Positions 12,301 to 21,213 of a stretch of 64,000 nt of DNA are shown here, piece after piece; the stretch's first letter is position 1, and each line of letters starts with the position of its first letter. Made by a program: the position numbers and the translations under genes. The stretch comes from Maylandia zebra (lineage: Eukaryota > Chordata > Actinopteri > Cichliformes > Cichlidae), in assembly GCF_041146795.1 (NCBI RefSeq), contig NC_135169.1, positions 13,409,585 through 13,473,584 on the forward strand, written 5' to 3'. The notes under the pieces are model-generated. The model ran no database searches and was not told where the DNA came from. It was given only the letters and a program-made list of their open reading frames with translations.

Positions 12301-12489
12301 GATCTGGCACCACGCAATGAGTGGAAGATGGCTAGAGTCACAGAAGTTTATCCAGGATCAGATAATCGAGTGAGGAGAATAAAGTTGCACGTCAGTGATA
12401 CACATGACAAAGGAGGGAGCCACACAGCTAAAACTGTTGTTCTTGAGAGACCTGTTCAAAGAGTGGTTACTCTCTTAGAAGCAGACTAA
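6361..12489 (+). CDS. Pao Gag-Pol polyprotein
   Basis: One uninterrupted frame supplies every protein needed for retrotransposition. The frame opens at 6304, but the ATG at 6361 (Met-Ser-Glu-Pro) is the better start because the first 19 codons look like untranslated leader. Numbered from 6304: a charged coiled coil at about 225-330; a Gag core of the DUF1759 type at about 395-590; zinc knuckles CX2CX4HX4C at about 612 and 648 plus a further Cys/His cluster; an aspartic protease-like motif at about 756 reading LLDSQSDTTF; reverse transcriptase with YVDD at about 1200 (nt 9901-9912); RNase H beginning HHFSDASFSG at about 1379; an HHCC zinc region at about 1683-1735; integrase core with D in GMDCFGP, D in RSDQGTNF and E in VWERQIR; and a C-terminal DUF5641-like domain. 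There are no stops or frameshifts. The protease has Gln where most aspartic proteases have Gly, which I believe is typical of fish Pao proteins. Confidence 0.95.
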   Translation: MSEPSEPTVQFSDSADFQDQSEEGQVHGAEAQQEEAQQPRRSERIRTLTEKGKEMQDEKIKALQQRFNYIYDKWKTQVKSARQSLSQTTETLSEDLLNDIISDVTGLSADVQRVYEELRKISAPDQVTRRRVDRCVEISTFVASRASSRLHGRSPEKEEQDWPEAGSLFNSSTCNSGFVASILKGTSVLSSRSSARRQDAAADVAASQAVLKVLQEQEKEQLEIERLEAEAKKKIAEQEAAAVKRRLEREAEEVKRRMQREEEEAKIKAQLEEEHIALQRTLEEKRRKLQHLEAMKDLSAARARMLVYNQENDKEEEQKDVLQPEVVVNNKVCASTGSLPQCMPPAPQVVTTSSSDSTVELVKVLAGALSANRIPIPEPTVFSGDPLKYSDWKISFETLIDQKSIQDKEKIYYLRRYVSGQAKKAIDGYFLLGTESAYAAAVEILEERYGNPFTIAKAYRDKLQTWPKIGSKDSFELREFSDSLRSCEAAMVHIKALEILNDCNENRKILSKLPDWLTARWNRQVIEIEEATNQFPSFSQFVKFLTREVKIACNPLTSLQALKQDETEKTKSSRHFNFAAKTLITSSSEKYADTCLFCKRTGHTLHQCRKFGEKAVNDRIKFIQMEKLCFGCLKYGHHSKSCISRSVCDKCQKRHPTCLHEERTKEKQKPPQAKQNRNHETSSEVHEEVQLVQDYEMTRTATSNTVMLHGAKMQTAAIVPVWLSCTTQPAQEVLVYALLDSQSDTTFVLSEAAETLQTNGEQVKLKLSTMTSRTTVVSSLRVSNLQVRGFYSNKRISLPPVYTRDFIPANRTHIPTNETAEAWPHLVHLQSEIAPLQDCDVGLLIGYDCSQALLPREVVSGKENEPYAQRTDLGWSIVGNGNPCVDYGDAIGISHRIVVRQVIPDVESSVNLKRVVHYVSQTKVKEVTPSDIIRVLESDFSERTGDDIVSQDDLKFLTKLRKNTVQNDTGHFEMPLPFKEDRPKLPNNKICAIHRLKCLERRLKKDQQYYRDYVSFMNDIISCGDAEKVSDEENDEKLAWYIPHHGVYHPQKPGKIRVVFDCSAKFQETSLNDHLLTGPDLTNTLVGVLCRFRKGSVAIMCDIERMFHQFHVKREDQDYLRFLWWENGNLETSPSVYRMKVHLFGAASSPGCANFGLKHLATQGQGQFNEETIHFIQGNFYVDDGLASVPTEKEAIQLVKESRELCSIGRLRLHKFVSNSENVMATIPQEERATIKDLNMALDLPHMERALGVEWCVTSDSFKFRVQVKSNPLTRRGVLSTVASIYDPLGFIAPFVLVGKQMLQQMCKERIGWDEELPEILKPQWESWIRDLPNLTNMQVKRSFLPSDFGNVKRYELHHFSDASFSGYGVCTYLRAISESDEVHCSLVMGKSRVSPISVTTIPRLELTAAVVAARTSDMLRSELEIQDLQEFFWTDSTVVLGYINNDARRFQVYVANRIQRIKSSTNPEQWGYVASEDNPADHSSRGLTAERLRTSNWFTGPTFLWQKELPGRQCKVGEIKEDDPELRKLIVCNTKSKEDKSLLDNFKKFSDWSRLSRAVARLKRYIRMHKGIQQRTSDSTSLEERKEAELVIVKLVQEEAFSDEIKSLELKTIVENSPLCKLNPFLDEEGILRVGGRLSQATLHPHVKHPAILPKNSHVAVLLIKHFHERIHHQGRGMTMNELRANGWWILGCSGAVSSHIFKCVTCRKYRRSTEEQKMGDLPQDRTETTPPFTYVGMDCFGPIYVKEGRKTLKRYGLLFTCLCSRAIHIEVVDDMTTDAFLNALRAFIAIRGNVRQLRSDQGTNFVGARREFMELMKGMDQEKAKILGCEFLMNPPTASHRGGVWERQIRTIRSVLTAILDQSSQRLDCTSLRTFLYEVMAIINSRPLTTEHLNDPSGLEPLTPNHILTMKSKIILPPPGEFVKEDVYLRKRWRRVQCLANMFWTRWKKEYLLNLQERQKWRKNRRNIKVDDIVLLQDDLAPRNEWKMARVTEVYPGSDNRVRRIKLHVSDTHDKGGSHTAKTVVLERPVQRVVTLLEAD

Positions 12490-12611
12490 ATGGTTATTTG
12501 CTGGAAGTTACCTGACAAAGGGTTGATAACGAGAAGTCTTTGGTGATAAGTAGAAATGCTTGTTTGGAGAGACTATTTCATTAGGGAAATCCCACGTAAA
12601 GATTTGTGTGA

Positions 12612-12622
12612 TTTGGTGGGAG
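12612..12622 (+). promoter_or_regulatory. Polypurine tract of the Pao element
   Basis: TTTGGTGGGAG lies directly before the 3' LTR start (12623). It is purine-rich and correctly placed to prime plus-strand DNA synthesis. Confidence 0.7.
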
Positions 12623-13130
12623 TGTAACTGTTGGCATGATGACATTGTATATAATTTGGATTATTTCTTTATCTCGTCAAGATCCATGTCATGATTGTAA
12701 ATTATTTAAGCTGTACATTACTTTGTTTGTTTTTTGTAGTCAACGTTTTGGTGCTTTTATTTTGAAAGTCAAGTTCGCTTACAAGTTGCGCTAGTTTCCT
12801 CTTTGGGTAGAACGAAGAAAAACACCTGTAAGCGCGCAGAAAGGATGGTTTTTATTGAAAGACATGTTAAGTGGACTTTGACTACACACGGTTAAAAGGA
12901 AACCTCAGAAGAACGGCGGCTAATTCCCTTTTTGCAGCATGCAGCCAACGAGGTATTTATTTATTTATTTATTTATCGTGTTTGTTGTACAGTGTTTTTA
13001 CTGCTGTGTCTTATGCTGAGTTTTATTTTGTTAATGCTGTATAGTTTTCACGGTGGCTTTGGAGAGAAGTCTTCAAATAAACCAGTGACAGAAAACCACT
13101 TGCGTCTGCCTGTGCTTCGAGGGAATTATA
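12623..13130 (+). repeat. 3' LTR of the Pao element
   Basis: 508 bp, the same length as the 5' LTR and differing from it at two visible bases. It is followed immediately by CTGTT, matching the five bases before the 5' LTR. Confidence 0.92.
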
Positions 13131-13135
13131 CTGTT

Positions 13136-14297
13136 GTCATTATATAGAAAGAAAAAGATGATAATATTAATAAAAATATAATATTAATGACAAGAAGTAT
13201 CCTAGTCAGTATGATGTGAGATGGATAATTGTTATGAAGTAGTCTGCATCAAGCTTAAGGATTGCTCAAACTCAGTATAATGACATATGAGATGAAGAAA
13301 ATAAAGGCAATATCTAAACCAATTAGGTGCATAGAGGCACTTAACCTGCTTGAAAATCTGTCATTTATCCTAGATAAATATTACTGAGATGTAGAGCACA
13401 TTTATAATGACAACTAATAAGCCCAACCCTGTAGATAATAGCTAAAGCTACAAGATTGAAAAGCTGATTTAAATATGTGGACACTACTAAGCTAATGAGC
13501 AAGTTAAACATTTTTATTTATTTGTTTTAAAGCAGAAGTTGCATAGAGGACAGCACAGGGAGCTGTCTATCAATGAATAGAAAACACACATACACAAATT
13601 GTTACATGTGAAATTATTTTTGGAAAGAATCAGAAGTGAGATGATTTTGAATTAAGACATCAGTGTAAAGATGCATGAATTAAACCTGATAATAACATAC
13701 AGAGGCAATGAAGGAAGCAGCTTACACTCACTGAACATTAACATGCATACGACAAGTAATGAAGACCTGCTTACACTTATACACATAACATGAGTTGGTA
13801 TTTCTGACCAGAGAGAGGGAAACGGGTAGTTTAAGTACTCAGGATAATAATGAAAATGTCTTAGTTGTGTTTCTTCAGGAGCAAAACAGACCTGGACCAA
13901 TTCTCCAGGTGCAGCGGTCGGAAGAAACCCATAGGTTAGCAAATTTGGGAAAGAAAACTGACTGCTTAAGGGGTCTGAAACACTGCAAAAGCAACATATG
14001 CGAATTCACGTACATGATTTACAAATGCCCAGTTTTAGAGCTGTAAACTGTGAGCAATTCAAAGTTTAAATATATATATAGAGAGATAAAAATAAGAAAA
14101 CTTTAACTTCAAAGTTGGAATATGTAAGATGTGTGAAATGTGTGAATTCTTTGAAAAACTAGACGGTATCTAGGAATGCCTCAAGTGAAAACGTAATGAA
14201 CAAAAAAAAAAAAAAGACGAAGAGGCAAAGAGCAATGGAAACACAGACGTGTATAACATAGAACAATTACTTCTGGGCTCTGAACACAAACCCTCTG
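13136..14297 (+). other. Retroviral region right of the Pao insertion, no gag
   Basis: This is the continuation of the interrupted retrovirus up to the first recognisable pol codons. No Gag, nucleocapsid zinc knuckle or protease motif could be read in any frame. There is an A run at 14201-14215. Together with 4006-5308 it gives about 2.4 kb where gag and protease should be. Confidence 0.45.
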
Positions 14298-15035
14298 TTG
14301 TCAGATCTAGCAGATCCAGTTGTAGTAAAAACTACCACAACTTACAGGCCAGTTAATCCACAATATCCCTTAAGCACAAAAGCAGAAAAAGGGATCAGAC
14401 CAGTAATTGCAGATATGGAAAAAGCAGGCATTTTAGTAAAAACAACTGAAACAACCTGTAACACTCCAATTTTCCCAGTGAAAAAAGTAGACACGGGGAA
14501 ATATCGACTAGTACATGACTTTAGAGCGATAAATGACATAACAGAACAAACCCCACCTGTGGTGGCAAATCCACACACAATTTTAAATCAAGTAACACCA
14601 AAGGAACAGTGGTTTTCTGTAATAGACCTATCCGATGCTTTCTTTTCCATACCCCTACACTTTGACTCACAAAAGCTATTTGGATTCGCTGTTGCCAACC
14701 AGAAGTATACCTATACAAGGTTGCCTCAGGGATTCCAGAATAGCCCCACTCTTTATGCAGAAGCTCTAAGAAAACCCATGTCATTTTGCACGCTTCCTGC
14801 CCCAGGTAAATTCCTGCTATACGTTGATGATATTTTGATTACAGGCTACACACAGACTAATTGCGTAGCAAACACACTGACAGTTTTGCAACATCTAGCG
14901 GAGCAAGGCCATAAAGTCTCACAGCATAAATTGCACTTGTGGAGCCAAGAAGTAACGTACCTTGGCCACAGACTGACAGGACAAGGCAGACAGCTGTTAG
15001 ACAGCAGAAAAGTAGCTGTACAAAACCCCCCCTAA
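14298..15035 (+). pseudogene. pol: Retroviral reverse transcriptase (pol fragment)
   Basis: An open stretch of 245 codons matches the fingers and palm of a retroviral reverse transcriptase. Visible motifs are a VIDLSDAFFSIPL segment carrying the first catalytic Asp, LPQGFQNSPT, and LLYVDDILI with the two active-site Asp residues (near 14818-14844). There is no ATG at the 5' edge; in the parent virus this would be read as part of a Gag-Pol product, so 14298 is not a true start. The frame ends at a stop at the connection domain. RNase H and integrase follow in other frames, which marks pol as broken. Motif spacing favours a gamma/epsilon-type retrovirus over a Ty3-type element, and the downstream envelope agrees. 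Confidence 0.85.
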
Positions 15036-15664
15036 GCCTGTCACCAAACAACAAATGATGAGTTATTTAGGTCTCTGCAACTTTTGCAGATGTTGGATAC
15101 CTGAATATGCACTGCCCAACCTTTGCAAAACTTGATCTATGGCAAACACTTAGCTCTGAAAGATGAAATAGAATGGACACCAGAGGCAGACAAAGCATTT
15201 ATTGACTTAAAACTTGCCCTGCAAACAAGCACAGTTTTAGCTTTGCCTGACTGTGACAAGCACTCTCCTTCCTGTGGAAGTAGATGGTGCCGAACACAGC
15301 TGTATGCTGAAGCTAACTGAAAAAATGAAACCCCGACCAGACATTTTTAGTACACTGCAGCCTACTGTTTTAGAAGCGAAACCTTTAGCTTCCTCTTTTT
15401 CAGCACAGAGTGCAGAACTAGCGGCTATCATACGTGCATGCTGCGCAAAGGTCAAGATATAAATATTCACACTGACAGTCAATATGCGTTGCACACCAAA
15501 AAAGATAATTCAGAAATTACTAAAGGCAATAACTTCGCAGACCAAGCCGCAAAGAAGGCCGCACAGCAACCAATATGAACTTTAATGTCTGAAACTTCAC
15601 AGCTAATACCACTTGATGTACTTAGAGATGAATAGGAAGCCGCTCCTATAGCGGAGCAAAAGAA
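15036..15664 (+). pseudogene. pol: Connection and RNase H remnants of pol
   Basis: Pieces in different frames still read as pol: a connection-like segment ending in a run of hydrophobic residues around 15140-15250, a piece with AQSAELAAIIRAC (about 15400-15440), and a downstream HTDSQYAL-like segment (about 15470-15490) carrying an RNase H Asp. At least two frame changes separate them, so no RNase H could be made from this copy. Confidence 0.65.
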
Positions 15665-16342
15665 ATGGTTAAAGTGTGGAGCACGGCTACAAAATTGCTA
15701 CACAAGACAGCAGCATTAGTGACAAATAGCTTAAAGCATTTGTCAAGGGGTGGAATGATGAGTATCCTCCCCAAACACTTCTATACTCAAAATTTTGAAG
15801 CTTCAGCACAAGAGTTTATCAGAACATGCATGATTTGCCAGAAACATAATGCACAGGGAAACCTCAAGCCTAAAAGAGGCTTTTCCCCAACACCACCGCA
15901 TCCATTTCACACAATCCACATGGATTTTATTGAACTGAACGAATGTCAAGCATCAAAATACGCTCTAGTAATTGTGGATGTGTTCTCCAAATGGCCAGAA
16001 ATTTATCCAGTGAAAAGAGCAGATGCAATCTCAGTAGCAAAATGTTTATGCAACCATTTCATTCCTACATACGGCATTCCTTCTCTGATAAGATCAGACA
16101 ATGGAACACATTTTGTTAATGATGTAATTAGTAAAGTCTCTGAAGCTCTGGGTTTCAGCATCAAACATCACTGCGCATATCATCCACAAAGCGCAGGATT
16201 AGTGGAAAGAACTAACGGCACAATAAAACAGAGATTGAGAAAATGTATGGAGGAAACAGGAAGACAATGGCCTGAGTGTTTGGGCCTGGTGAAGATGTGG
16301 ATGCAACTAACCCAGGGTTCGCAAAAAGCTCACACCCTTTGA
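15665..16342 (+). pseudogene. pol: Retroviral integrase fragment
   Basis: 225 open codons cover the end of the zinc-binding domain (CMICQKHNAQG near 15828) and the catalytic core. All three acidic residues are visible: D in HMDFIEL (near 15918), D in RSDNGTHF (near 16096) and E in LVERTNG (near 16200). The frame is then lost before the C-terminal domain. The core is well preserved, but the missing upstream pol frames and the truncation make it a pseudogene in this copy. Confidence 0.85.
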
Positions 16343-16691
16343 AATCGTTCACGGGAGGCTATTTCCGCTGCCTCTCACTAGTGAGCCTATTAATAAGTCT
16401 ATAAGAGAAACCACCCTAGCAGAGTGGATGACTAAGTTATTTGAGAATAAAGAGATTGTGCTAACAATAAACTGCCGAGCAATATCTCTCCAGTTTCTTG
16501 CAGGTTGCAACCAGTTGATTGGATCCACCAAAGCCACTGCAAAAAAGTGAGTGACAACACAAGCATAGACGCCGGTTCCCCCGACTCCTAGGTGTTCTCC
16601 TGGTGGAGGAAAGGGCTGTTTGGGTATATCCCGCCCTTTTCTCTTCTCGCCAGTGGTCTACTCACTTGGAGCCCGGGTGTGCCTGGTCATC

Positions 16692-17381
16692 ATGAAGAAC
16701 CTTGTCCTCATAGTGGCTGGCATTGCGCTCCTAGTGAGCCTACTGATACTCACCTGGAGAGACAAGGACCCACAGCACCACCTGCAGAAGAAATGGTCAT
16801 ATGACAACTTACACCTGAAGGATATGGATAAAGACCACAACCACCCCTGACTGAACAATGCCTGGTACCGGTACGTCTACAACCGAGTACATACAGAAGA
16901 CAACCACACTGGCTGCTACGTCTGTTCACACCTCCCAACAACAGCAATGCAAGCCACCCTGTATGGAAAATCACCCAGCCTTTCCGAAGCCCTATGTATA
17001 TTCTACAAAGCCAACAGCGGAACATGTTCCCCCGAAGACATCTTCGCCTTCAAGTTGGAGTTAAAAAGACAAGTCACAAAAACTGACCTGCGACGGTGTA
17101 ATGGAACACTGATCAACTATAAACCTAATGAGGTAGTATTTTGTGCACCAGAGGTCTCAGACTGGAACTACAGCTGTGATGACCGATACTGGGTAAACCT
17201 GAATGCGACCAATGACAAGGGAAAATCTTTCAACGTCAGGAGGGAACCAGGAATACAACATCCAATGTGTTTCACCTTCGCATACGGAAACAGAAAGCTG
17301 GGGATGAACCAAAACTGCTCCCAGACTTTCCGGATGCCGCAGGAAAGACAAGGACCAACCAAGACGCAAGAGGAGCACTGA
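16692..17381 (+). pseudogene. env: Retroviral envelope, surface part (broken)
   Basis: The frame starts with a Met followed by a strongly hydrophobic stretch of about 20 residues, a likely signal peptide. It hits a TGA at 16848-16850, then continues in the same frame to a second stop at 17379-17381. After the first stop a CYVC motif is seen (16914-16925), the CXXC expected in gamma-type surface proteins, followed by several cysteines and N-glycosylation motifs. The transmembrane part continues in a different frame. The protein is not expressible as one envelope from this copy. Confidence 0.7.
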
Positions 17382-17385
17382 TGAT

Positions 17386-18003
17386 GTGCAACCTCATGAT
17401 CCAATCTGGGGCAGTGATGTGCCAGCGGAGTTCAAGTTGTGGACCACCGGACAGAAAGTCCTGCACTCACTTTTCCCATGGATCGGGAATGGAAAAACCA
17501 TGCTAAGAATCGAGACTCTTGACTACCGATTTGGACTTTTCCTGAACAGCTCAATATGGATAAACAAGGCTCAGAATGAGGAAATCGACGCGATCAGAAT
17601 AGTGGTCATGCAACACAGAGTCGCCCTGGACATGATTCTCGCTGAGAGAGGGGGCCTCTGTGTCTTATTCAACACCACTTGCTGCACCTATATTCCAGAT
17701 AACGTGCATTCTTTGACCATGACCACCGCCCTGGAGAAGTTACGACAACTTAGTAATGCACAGCAACAAGACTATGTCATGAACACAGAGAACTGGCTGA
17801 CCTGGCTGCTGAGCGGCAGCTGGAGGACCCTCATGATCAAAGGACTTGTCTTGATAGGAGTTCTTCTTTTATTGCTTTGCATGTTCTCTACATGCATTCT
17901 ACCCTGTATCAGATCGATGATTGACAAAATGGTACAGGCCACAGTAATCACCTATGTTGGACTGCCACAAGAAGATGAACCGGACGAAGAAGATTTAGTA
18001 TAG
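17386..18003 (+). pseudogene. env: Retroviral envelope, transmembrane part (open frame)
   Basis: 205 open codons retain the layout of a gamma-type transmembrane subunit: an ectodomain with a heptad-like region, the CX6CC motif (first Cys at 17659-17661, Cys pair at 17680-17685), a single membrane segment of about 23 residues near 17840-17905, and a short acidic tail ending in a TAG. It is out of frame with the surface part upstream. The CX6CC Cys residues in gamma and epsilon-type envelopes form the disulphide with the CXXC of the surface part. The fusion-peptide end is not clearly preserved. Confidence 0.75.
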
Positions 18004-18108
18004 GAATACACACACTCACACATACTGAATGATGCTACAATTGAAAGTGTTGAAAGCAAGTGATTGTTGGCTGATAATAAAGTATGATTAAGTGGTGTGT
18101 GTGTGTGT

Positions 18109-18341
18109 CACATACTCTGTGACACACACACACACAGCTTGCATGCAGACAGACATCAGGACCTGCGTAACAGGAAATGTGATTATATTTGCATATTGAC
18201 GATGTAACCTATAAAAATAAACAAATACTTCAGTTCGGTGTGATTTGCTCTGAGTTTTTCACCCGTGCAGCACGTTAACCTACACAAGTGTCTCATTGTT
18301 GTTTATTCACCTGACTGTTTGTTAACTGTAAATTTCTGACA
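18109..18341 (+). repeat. 3' LTR of the endogenous retrovirus
   Basis: This is a direct repeat of 3773-4005 with two visible substitutions. It is preceded by a (GT)n run (18095-18108) that is a mirror of the (CA)n just inside the LTR, so the true TG start may lie in that run. It ends in TTCTGACA. Confidence 0.85.
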
Positions 18342-19325
18342 CTCATCCACACGTAAACGGAAAAAAAGGAGTTTTAAAAAAATCTCAGTTTTCGGTGATT
18401 CGAAATGCTGTTTATGTGTGAACGAAACAGCTGCGTTTTCAAAAATACCCATGTAGTTGTGGACGTAGCGTAATAGTTTACTTTCTTACTGCCTGTAATT
18501 TATTGCAAGTTACTTGTATTTGCTTAGTTGTTTACTAAATGTTTGAGGTGTGAAAGAAACCGCAATGGAGCAAAATATGGGCGTGTGTGGTTGGAGGATG
18601 TGTTTGTGCGTGTGCGTGCGTGTTGTAAAACAAAGGCAGCAAAAAAAAGTTTGGGAACCACTGTAATAGAGGAACCAGCTGACATGGTTTGAGCACCTGA
18701 ATAGGAGATCTCCTGCACATCTAGACTTTGATGGACTAGGTCAGGGGTTTTGGGCATGTCCAGCTGTGAGGAGACCTGGGACAGAAACAGGACTGGACTG
18801 GGAATGCCTTGCTGGAAAGGCTGGAGATAGTTTCCTAAATGAGGCCATTCTCTCCACTTTTGCTCATCTCAGAAAGGACAAGAAAATGGATGAATTTGCA
18901 GATTTAAAGAACTGCACTGAACACAGGTATAAATGCTTTTTGACTGGAAAACTACAAGGCCTCTTACAGTCTGGTTGGTTTTAACATTTTCAGTATTTAA
19001 CTAAGTTGAATATAATACTTTTTCCTGTGCTTGAACATAGTTTGTGTTTGGAGTAAAAACGGGCTTTTTTGTACATTTTCTACCGTCTCTGCCTCTAAGA
19101 CTGTTGTGGAGCGGTGTCTGTTTGAAGAGAACCATGGTCGGCCATCTTGGACCAAATTGAGGAGGGAGGCCTGGATCTCCACAGCTGTATATGGACTGGG
19201 TCGACCCATACAGGTATACACAAACATACAAATGTTTCAGTCCTAGGGAAAATTGGCCACCAAAACCCAAACTCAACCTACTATCACTTAAAGTATAAAG
19301 AACACACCAGCTTCTCTTAGTGTAT
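18342..19325. other. Intergenic, weak repeat remnant
   Basis: No gene seen. About 18740-18900 resembles the degraded 3' part of a non-LTR retrotransposon gene common in fish (the stretch that reads like a rejoined 'GRP..W' tail), but stops in every frame make this weak. 18600-18630 is a (TG)-rich run. A frame at 19031-19246 ends near a GTATAC donor-like site but has no recognisable partner exon. Confidence 0.3.
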
Positions 19326-19787
19326 TTCTGATAGAGATTGACAGACCACGTGACCTTCGTGCATTGCTTTGTGGGTACCCGTGGCAACAAAATCAAAACA
19401 CTGCATCAAGCGCTAGTATTTCCAGCACCGGTAATCATTAATTCTGTGGTTTTAATCCCTACTTGCATTTTATTTACCCCAAAAACAGTTATGTACAAAA
19501 CGACGGACAACACGGCAGGTCCGTACAAAGACAGACTTGACGAAAAGGCAAAAAAAAAGGACAAGGAAAAAATCAAAGGATTGAAAGGGTCAGACCCATA
19601 CGAGCATACAGAGTGGAGTAAGGACGTTAGCGTGCTGCCCAACTTTCATCACGGACATATTTATTATTGTATGGTCCTAAGTGTGAGTGTATGCACTTCA
19701 TGTTTATTAACTTCAGATCCCTGCAACAAGCCCAGGTCCAGTTTACTTTTGGTGATTTGGACTATTCCATTTCACAGCTGTTGTTAA
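19326..19787 (+). pseudogene. Fragment A of a YqaJ/SWIM-type transposon gene (ISL2EU-like)
   Basis: From about 19490 the plus strand reads MYKTTDNTAGPYKDRLDEKA, then a segment containing SDPYEHTEWSKDVSVLPNF. From memory, this matches the N-terminal part of fish proteins with a SWIM zinc finger and a YqaJ nuclease domain. The frame then runs into non-matching sequence, and a piece reading FRSLQQAQVQFT follows in another frame (about 19708-19750). YqaJ nucleases are the accessory gene of ISL2EU DNA transposons, so I read this as a decayed transposon gene. The YqaJ domain itself is not present here. A related but differently deleted copy lies at 30063-30440, beyond the L1 insertion. Confidence 0.45.
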
Positions 19788-20183
19788 ATTTTTTTCCCTT
19801 TTTCTTCTGTACAGGCCAACAAAATCTGTTTGTAGTTTCAGGTTGTAGTATTACACAACATTTTCAGATCTAATAGAAAAAAAATAAGCGTTTCATAATT
19901 CATTCAATTTATTGTCTTTCTTTATAACTGGCATGACTAGTTAGCGAGTTGTTGCTGGGGAAATTCGTTGCAAAGAGGGTGCTGCACCAAAATTCTGTCT
20001 GCGATTGGTTTGGTCTCTTATCAGATTGTCCATTGTCGCCCATAGTTTGCATGGAAGATGCTGACTTGTCTGCAAACACTCAGAAAATTGTGAAGTAATA
20101 CCTCCTGGCTCTCAAGCCAAGCCAAGATACCAAAACCAACTATGTGACACTTCGTCAGTATCTATATACAGCTAACGTATGGT

Positions 20184-21162
20184 CAGTGTTGGGGAGTAAC
20201 GGAATACATGTACCGCCGTTACGTATTTAGAATACAAAATATGAGTAACTGTATTCCGTTACAGTTACCGTTTAAAAAGGTGGTATTCAGAATACAGTTA
20301 CTTTGTTGAAATAAATGGATTACACTGCGGTACTTTCCTGTTTCATTTTGTCGCGGGTCAGGACTGTTTGGGTTTTGTTTGACAGCTACGTTCTTTTGTT
20401 CCAGGCGGCAGCGTTACGGTTGCCATGGTTACAGGGCGATGCTCTCTCTCTCTTTCTGCGACTGTGTGTTTCCTGGGTGAGAGAGCGCCTTTTCGTTGTT
20501 GTTGTTGTGCTAAGCTAACAGGCAGAATGCTACAAGCATAGCTCTAAAGAATGTAGCATCATGGGCAGTGTAGTCCGTGTTGCAGGGAGAATGGACTGCC
20601 ATACACGTTATGTGTCTGTGAGCGCGAGGAGGGAGAAAAAGGCGAGTGGAAAGGTACGAGTTGTCGTCGAGGAAAAACGGGAGCTGGAAGCATGTAAATA
20701 TAATAATAACCACTGCAGCCAAGAAGAGTGCCTGACGAGCCCAGTTGTAAGTAAGCTATTAAGACTCGACTGTACACCGTGTTCGTGTTTTCCTCCGAAA
20801 ACAATAAGTTCCGTTGGAGCAGCCTTTCAACGCCTCTCTCTGTCTCTCGCAAGAAAAGTTGACCCACACAACAAAGTAAAGCTATTTTTCGGCTACGAGC
20901 CGACAGGGACCCCGCCGTATTAGTCAGAGGTCCCTTTACTACAGTTCGGAGTCGCGGACCTTCAGTAATAGTAATAAATCACACAGCAATAGTACATTCA
21001 CGTTGTTGTAAAAAGCACGATAATATATTAAGTAATCCAAAGTATTCAGAATACGTTACTCTCATTGAGTAACGTAACGGAATACGTTACAGAATACATT
21101 TTGGGGCATGTATTCTGTATTCTGTAACGGAATACATTTTAAAAGTAACCTTCCCAACACTG
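20184..21162. mobile_element. hAT-type non-autonomous element, 979 bp
   Basis: The element starts CAGTGTTGGGGAGTAAC and ends with the complementary GTAACCTTCCCAACACTG (one extra base in the arm). It is flanked by an exact 8-bp direct repeat CGTATGGT (20176-20183 and 21163-21170), the length hAT transposases make. Both arms contain many 'gtaacg/cgttac' and 'gaatac/gtattc' words, giving long imperfect inverted arms. The middle (20380-20940) has no transposase, only a 120-codon frame of no known type. Confidence 0.9.
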
Positions 21163-21213
21163 CGTATGGTGCGGGTATTTATCTTTGACTAATTCTTTGT
21201 CTTTCTCCGCCAG

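Larger units (their letters stand above)
5314..13130 (+). mobile_element. Complete Pao (BEL/Pao) LTR retrotransposon
   Basis: The element is 7.8 kb with two 508-bp LTRs starting TGTAAC and ending TTATA, flanked by a 5-bp direct repeat CTGTT (5309-5313 and 13131-13135). A polypurine-type tract (12612-12622) precedes the 3' LTR. One uninterrupted polyprotein of about 2,040 residues lies between. Domain order is Gag, protease, reverse transcriptase, RNase H, integrase, as in BEL/Pao elements, with no envelope. The LTRs differ at two visible positions, so the insertion is recent and may still be competent. It sits inside an older retrovirus and so post-dates it. Confidence 0.95.
3773..18341 (+). 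mobile_element. Degenerate endogenous retrovirus (gamma/epsilon-like), split by a Pao element
   Basis: Two near-identical terminal repeats (3773-4005 and 18109-18341) enclose a leader, a reverse transcriptase, RNase H debris, an integrase and an envelope gene in retroviral order on the plus strand. A tRNA-Tyr-like primer site follows the 5' LTR by six bases. The coding parts carry stops and frame changes and no gag or protease was recognised, so this copy cannot be autonomous. The envelope has a CXXC motif in its surface part and a CX6CC motif in its transmembrane part, as in gamma-type envelopes. A younger Pao retrotransposon (5314-13130, target duplication 5309-5313/13131-13135) interrupts the region between leader and pol. 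No clear target duplication was seen outside the LTRs; the left edge lies in a CA/TG microsatellite and is uncertain by a few bases. Confidence 0.85.

Noticed and set aside
19031..19246. 71-codon frame ending near a donor-like GTATAC
   Set aside because: No acceptor, partner exon or recognisable sequence; donor is weak.
20561..20923. 120-codon frame inside the hAT-type element
   Set aside because: No transposase or other motif; the element has long arms and appears non-autonomous.
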